Below are positions 5,835 through 8,945 of a stretch of 8,945 nucleotides of DNA, in pieces. Where the stretch lies: assembly GCA_945873715.1 (NCBI GenBank), contig CAMCFL010000093.1, positions 1 through 8,945 on the forward strand. The letters are read 5' to 3'. Below the pieces are notes generated by a model that ran no database searches, was not told the origin of the DNA, and was given only the letters and a program-made list of their open reading frames with translations. Source of the stretch: Akkermansia muciniphila. Lineage in GTDB: Bacteria; Verrucomicrobiota; Verrucomicrobiia; Limisphaerales; UBA9464. Within the stretch, counting starts at the first letter, position 1; every line of letters starts with the position of its first letter. A program made the translations under genes and the position numbers.

Positions 5835-7871
5835 ATGTCAGGCGTCATCGCCATCGTCGGCCGGCCCAATGTCGGCAAATCAGCCCTCTTCAATCGCATT
5901 GCGCGAAAGCGCATCGCCATCGTGCACGACCAACCGGGCGTGACGCGTGATCGTGTCACCGCCGAGGCGGAATGGCACGGGCGTCCCTTCACCTTGATCG
6001 ACACCGGTGGCATCGGCCTGATGCGTCGTGAAAAGGCGGTGGACGTCATCGTGGCCGCGATGCTTGACCAGGTGGAACTGGCCCTGGAAGCGGCCTCGGT
6101 GATCATCCTGGTCGTCAACGTGCAGGAGGGAATCGTCCCGCTGGACGCCGAGGTGGCCAGCAAACTCCGATCCACCAACAAGCCCGTCATCGTCGCCGTC
6201 AACAAGGTCGACACCGAACGCGCCAGCCCCGGCGTGGCCGAGTTCGCCCGATTGGGCTTCGACCGGATCTTTCCCATCACCGCCATCCACGGATCCGGCA
6301 TCGAGGACCTGATGGAGGAGGCCTGTCAGCATCTCCCGCCGCACGTCCCCGTCGCTGCCCCCCTCCCAAAAGATCCGTCTGATCCGACGGATCCGACGGA
6401 TCCGACCGAGCCCGCCAAGCCGGGACCCAAAGCCAAGGACCAACGCTGGAAGAAGGTCCTGACCGGGCCGGTCCGCATCGCCATCGTCGGACGGCCCAAC
6501 GTGGGCAAGTCCTCGATCATCAATGCCGTCACGGGTTCGAACCGCGTCATCGTCAGCCCGATTCCCGGCACCACCCGCGACGCCGTGGACGTTCCGTTCG
6601 AGGTCGATACCGAGGGCGTGCGCGAGAAGTACATGCTGATCGATACCGCCGGCGTGCGGAAAGCCCGGCGGATCGATGATTCAATCGAGTATTTCAGCGT
6701 GGAACGGACCAAGGGCGCCATCGCCAAGGCGGACATCGCCGTCCTGGTGATCGACGCCGAGGAAGGCATCACCGAGCAGGACAAGAAGATCGCCGACATC
6801 ATCGTCGAGAATCGCTGCGCCTGCATCGTGGTGGTGAACAAATGGGATCTGGTCGCCGAACCCGTGCGGAAGGCCCGGGAGGCGGAGATCGAGGCGCGCC
6901 TCGAAAAGTCCCGCGACCGCGATGACCGTCGCAAGCGTCTGACCACCCTTTCCGACTTCGGCCAATGGGTGCAGGAACGGCTGTTCTTCCTCGATTACGC
7001 CCCGGTGATCTTCACCTCGGCCACGGAGGGTTTTCAGTTGGATCGCCTGCTGGAGGCCGTCCGCTATGTCGGTGCCCAGCTGCGTCAGGCCGTGCCCACC
7101 GGCATCGTGAACCGGACCTTGCACGACGCCATCGAACGTCGTCAGCCGGTCAGCAAGCAGGGGCATCGCCTCAAATTCTATTACGCCACCCAGGTGGGCC
7201 AGGCACCCGCGATCTTCCGGCTCTACGTCAATCGCGACGAACTCTTCAGTCCCCAGTACGAGAAATACCTCGGGGACCAACTGCGCAAGGCGTTCGGCTA
7301 CGAGGGTTGCCCGGTCATCATCCAGGCCCGGCCCCGGCCGCGCACGATTGACCCGGTGCGCAACCGGCGTCACCGCCCCTTCGCCGCCAACCGCGAGGTT
7401 CGCCATGGCAAGGTCCTGGGAAGCGCCTCCCCGCGGGGCAGCGGCACATTGGTGAAGGCGACCAAACCGCTTCCCGGCACTCCGAAGGATCTCGAAAGCC
7501 CGATCGGCGCGGCCGCCCGTCGCAAGATCGGCTACGAAGCCCCGTCACCCGGCAAGGTCGCCGGACCCAGCGCCCGACGCGTCCGCGCAGGAAGTCCGCC
7601 CTCGGTTCGCGGCAAGGGTTCCCGCGTGGAGGCTCCCACCCGCAGTCGGAATCCCGTGTCGCGCGACGCCGCTGGCATCCGCGAGGGGGTGCCTCGCGGC
7701 AAGGCACCCCGGGATGGTGCCGGGCGTCGCAAGACCGCCCCGCCAACCCGCCCGCACGCACCCGCCAGAGGCCCGGCAGCTCCGGCAAAGTCCTCCAGTT
7801 CGAAGGTTCGCCTCGGCGGACGTTCCGGTGGGCGCGCCGGCGTTCGGGCGGCCGGCCGCCGCAAGCGCTGA
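5835..7871 (+). CDS. der: Ribosome-associated GTPase Der (EngA) with long basic C-terminal tail
   Basis: Der is an essential GTPase that helps assemble the 50S ribosomal subunit. The 678-residue product has two GTPase domains and a KH-like domain. Domain 1 has GRPNVGKS (9-16), DTGG (56-59) and NKVD (123-126). Domain 2 has GRPNVGKS (219-226), DTAG (270-273) and NKWD (335-338). The KH-like part runs about 400-503 and ends in GCPVIIQARPRPR. Between the GTPase domains, residues 180-191 read (DPS/T)4, encoded by a 9-bp DNA repeat. Residues 504-678 form an extra tail with about 43 Arg/Lys and 9 Asp/Glu, rich in Pro, Ala and Gly, ending GRRKR. Most Der proteins are about 440-500 residues long. ATG at 5835 (MSGVIAIVGRP) matches the family start; in-frame ATGs at 5823 and 5826 would add four or three residues. 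No Shine-Dalgarno sequence is visible. It is divergent from hldA, with 79 bp between. Confidence 0.96.
   Translation: MSGVIAIVGRPNVGKSALFNRIARKRIAIVHDQPGVTRDRVTAEAEWHGRPFTLIDTGGIGLMRREKAVDVIVAAMLDQVELALEAASVIILVVNVQEGIVPLDAEVASKLRSTNKPVIVAVNKVDTERASPGVAEFARLGFDRIFPITAIHGSGIEDLMEEACQHLPPHVPVAAPLPKDPSDPTDPTDPTEPAKPGPKAKDQRWKKVLTGPVRIAIVGRPNVGKSSIINAVTGSNRVIVSPIPGTTRDAVDVPFEVDTEGVREKYMLIDTAGVRKARRIDDSIEYFSVERTKGAIAKADIAVLVIDAEEGITEQDKKIADIIVENRCACIVVVNKWDLVAEPVRKAREAEIEARLEKSRDRDDRRKRLTTLSDFGQWVQERLFFLDYAPVIFTSATEGFQLDRLLEAVRYVGAQLRQAVPTGIVNRTLHDAIERRQPVSKQGHRLKFYYATQVGQAPAIFRLYVNRDELFSPQYEKYLGDQLRKAFGYEGCPVIIQARPRPRTIDPVRNRRHRPFAANREVRHGKVLGSASPRGSGTLVKATKPLPGTPKDLESPIGAAARRKIGYEAPSPGKVAGPSARRVRAGSPPSVRGKGSRVEAPTRSRNPVSRDAAGIREGVPRGKAPRDGAGRRKTAPPTRPHAPARGPAAPAKSSSSKVRLGGRSGGRAGVRAAGRRKR
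6372..6407 (+). repeat. Four 9-bp tandem units inside der
   Basis: The units are GATCCGTCT, GATCCGACG, GATCCGACG and GATCCGACC. They are in frame and encode Asp-Pro-Ser then three Asp-Pro-Thr, in the linker between the two GTPase domains. The DNA identity of the units exceeds what the amino acids alone demand (always GAT and CCG, mostly ACG). Confidence 0.9.
7686..7710. repeat. Perfect 9-bp hairpin within the der tail
   Basis: GGGGTGCCT (7686-7694) is exactly inverted as AGGCACCCC (7702-7710) around a 7-base loop. It lies inside the part of der that encodes the basic tail (about residues 618-626). It may be chance in GC-rich, low-complexity DNA. Confidence 0.55.
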
Positions 7872-7928
7872 TTCCGGGCGGGGGAGAGATTTCAGTTTCA
7901 AGATTCAAGGTGGAACCGGAGGGGAGTC

Positions 7929-7952
7929 GGAGGGACGAGTTCCATGAGTCCG
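7929..7952. repeat. 24-bp dispersed repeat, copy 2
   Basis: It matches 3814-3837 at 23 of 24 positions, the single change being C to T at 7944. It lies 57 bp after the der stop. A weaker inverted relative is at 8149-8171 (18 of 24 against the reverse complement of copy 1), so the two bracket the composite element between them. Confidence 0.85.
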
Positions 7953-7967
7953 CCCCTCAAGATCGGG

Positions 7968-7990
7968 GGCACCGGCGGCTCGCCGGTGCC
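7968..7990 (+). terminator. Possible der transcription terminator hairpin
   Basis: GGCACCGGCG (7968-7977) is perfectly inverted at 7981-7990 with a 3-base loop, giving a strong 10-bp GC stem 96 bp after der. The bases after it (TACTCG) are not a U-tract, so it is either a non-canonical terminator or simply part of the surrounding repeat element. Confidence 0.4.
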
Positions 7991-7994
7991 TACT

Positions 7995-8129
7995 CGTAGG
8001 AGACGAGGTCACGAGGCTCATTCTGGTCTGGCAGGGGACGCGCGTGGGCCGGGGTACGGTCGGATGGAAGTCAGAGTCTCCTCACGTCGACACCTGCCCG
8101 TAGGAGACGGGGTCACGAGGCTGATTCTG
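7995..8129. repeat. 31-bp direct repeat pair with a degenerate inverted copy between
   Basis: A 31-base sequence at 7995-8025 (starting CGTAGGAGACGAGGTCACGA) recurs at 8099-8129 with two differences. Just before the second copy, 8072-8098 is a degenerate inverted version (CAGAGTCTCCTCACGTC...), so the right half can fold as an imperfect hairpin. This is the centre of the 343-bp gap between der and the next gene. No gene is evident in that gap. Confidence 0.82.
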
Positions 8130-8148
8130 AGCGGGCGGAGGACGGTCA

Positions 8149-8171
8149 CGGACTCGCGGAGCCCGTCACCC
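8149..8171. repeat. Degenerate inverted copy of the 24-bp dispersed repeat
   Basis: Starting CGGACTCGCGGAGCCCGTC, it aligns with the reverse complement of 3814-3837 at 18 of 24 positions; four of the six differences are transitions. It closes the composite repeat that opens at 7929. Confidence 0.5.
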
Positions 8172-8214
8172 AGGACGAGGGTTGACCCACCACCCTCCGG
8201 CCGGCGTGATCGCG

Positions 8215-8862
8215 GTGCTGAAACGGTTCACGTCATCGATCGCCGCGACCTTGCTCGTCCTCTTCTTGGGCGTGCTCTGGTTTGCCCTGCAATCGGTCGG
8301 ATGGGCCTCGATGCTCGTGACCCGCTCCCAGTCCAGCAACTGGACCGAAGCGGTCCGGACGACCTTTGACGGGCAGCATCCCTGTGCGGTCTGCAAGGTG
8401 GTGACGGCGGGGCGTGCAGCGGAGAAGAAGCCTTCCATCGCCTTCAAGGTCACCAAGCTGGAAGTGGCCCTGACCGGTGATGAGGTCAGCGTGCCTCCCG
8501 TCCCCGCCATCCGCCGTGCGCAGATTCTGGATCCCGTGATCCTCAAGGAGGATCGTTCGATTCCCCTGCCGCCGCCGCCCAGGCGCGCCGGATCAGGCAC
8601 CCCGACCTGGCTGGCCCGTCACGGGCCTGCCCTCGGGGTCTTCCGGGCTGGGCGATGCCGTCGCCTTCCCGGCGTCCTGATCTTTTCCTGCCGGAACATC
8701 CCGCGCCTCGTGATCGCACGGGGTGTCTCGATTCCTGGGAGGTCGTCCCTTCCCATCCGTTGTCCGCGGTCCGGTTCCGATCCATGTCCCTTTCCGCTCT
8801 CAAACCTGTTTTCCGGCGTGGTTTCACGCTCCGTCCCATGGCTGCCGGACTCCTCTTCCTGA
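8215..8862 (+). CDS. Small membrane-anchored protein with HPCxxC motif, uncertain C-terminus
   Basis: The first 120 or so residues look real. They comprise a short basic start (LKRF), one hydrophobic segment at about 8-30, then WASMLVTRSQS and TFDGQHPCAVCKVV (50-63) followed by a Lys/Glu-rich stretch, and a proline run (PLPPPP, 117-122). I recall similar small proteins in Verrucomicrobiota: one N-terminal membrane segment, an HPCxxC pair probably facing the periplasm, and a proline-rich end near 120-140 residues. The Cys pair suggests metal (possibly copper) or redox chemistry, but this is inference. The frame here continues about 90 residues past the prolines into unfamiliar Arg/Ser/Pro-rich sequence and overlaps the next gene by 79 bp, so the true end is doubtful. 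Possible starts are TTG at 8182, GTG at 8206 and GTG at 8215. The last is preferred because the protein then begins just before the basic and hydrophobic residues. Confidence 0.6.
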   Translation: MLKRFTSSIAATLLVLFLGVLWFALQSVGWASMLVTRSQSSNWTEAVRTTFDGQHPCAVCKVVTAGRAAEKKPSIAFKVTKLEVALTGDEVSVPPVPAIRRAQILDPVILKEDRSIPLPPPPRRAGSGTPTWLARHGPALGVFRAGRCRRLPGVLIFSCRNIPRLVIARGVSIPGRSSLPIRCPRSGSDPCPFPLSNLFSGVVSRSVPWLPDSSS

Positions 8863-8945
8863 GCGGGGCGGCGGCGCTGTCGCATCAGTTGCTCTGGACG
8901 CGGCGTCTGGTCGATGTCCTTGGTGCCGGGCAGGGGACCTTCGCC
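8784..8945 (+). CDS. N-terminus of a spermidine-synthase-like membrane protein, 3' end cut off
   Basis: An open frame begins at ATG 8784 and runs 54 codons to the window edge without a stop. A second in-frame ATG is at 8838. Residues 19-40 read MAAGLLFLSGAAALSHQLLWTR, then RLVDVLGAGQGTFA. The LFLSGAAAL-x-x-Q-x-x-WTR pattern is typical of the first transmembrane helix of large bacterial membrane proteins annotated as spermidine synthase-like (a multi-helix membrane region plus a spermidine-synthase-type methyltransferase fold). Only the first helix is visible, so the enzymatic part cannot be checked and polyamine synthesis should not be assumed. The overlap with the open frame of the preceding gene argues that the latter ends earlier or is frameshifted. 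Confidence 0.65.
   Translation, partial: MSLSALKPVFRRGFTLRPMAAGLLFLSGAAALSHQLLWTRRLVDVLGAGQGTFA

Noticed and set aside
5756..6301. N-terminal 182-codon extension of the hldA frame
   Set aside because: It would be antisense to the first GTPase domain of der; the kinase fold begins after 5755 and family members start there.
7318..7908. Minus-strand frames of about 110-196 codons opposite the der tail
   Set aside because: They are mirror frames of Arg/Pro/Ala-rich GC-high DNA. The plus strand is continuous with the intact Der domains, so the tail is read on the plus strand.
7944..8369. 141-codon plus-strand frame downstream of der
   Set aside because: It runs through the composite repeat element and into the HPCxxC gene in the wrong frame; no domain is visible.

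Overview
This is a high-GC chromosomal window that is mostly housekeeping. It looks like a member of the Verrucomicrobiota, in the Limisphaerales/Pedosphaera-like range. That placement is an inference from several features: a secreted DUF3500 protein, a small membrane protein with an HPCxxC motif, ADP-heptose genes implying a Gram-negative lipopolysaccharide, genes with almost no Shine-Dalgarno signals, and spacers filled with short palindromic repeats. No search was possible, so the taxon is not proven.

Layout, left to right. A YggT-family membrane protein (truncated at the left edge) is followed on the same strand by a DUF167/YggU protein, a pairing common in bacteria. A secreted DUF3500 protein (minus strand) is divergent from serS (seryl-tRNA synthetase, plus strand). 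Convergent with serS is a minus-strand pair, hldA then gmhB. These encode the heptose-7-phosphate kinase and the heptose-1,7-bisphosphate phosphatase, two successive steps of ADP-heptose synthesis. Divergent from hldA is der (EngA), a two-GTPase-domain ribosome assembly factor with an unusually long, basic C-terminal tail. After a repeat-filled spacer come a small membrane-anchored HPCxxC protein whose C-terminal half is doubtful, and the first 54 codons of a membrane protein resembling the spermidine-synthase-like family, cut by the right edge.

The most distinctive content is the repeats. Nearly every longer spacer holds a short repeat: two palindromes built from 9-bp tandem units (725-780 and 3869-3933), two copies of a nested palindrome (about 1278-1337 and 4582-4683), two near-identical copies of a 24-bp sequence (3814-3837 and 7929-7952), and a composite element (7929-8171). 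A fourth 9-bp array lies inside der and encodes a (Asp-Pro-Thr/Ser)4 linker between its GTPase domains. Several of these repeat families look related to one another at the monomer level.

I saw no phage, defence system, CRISPR array, rRNA or tRNA, and no convincing new multi-gene system. The observations most worth following are the repeat families and their entry into a coding sequence, the Der tail, the GmhB zinc-site loss, and the possible broken frame in the HPCxxC gene.
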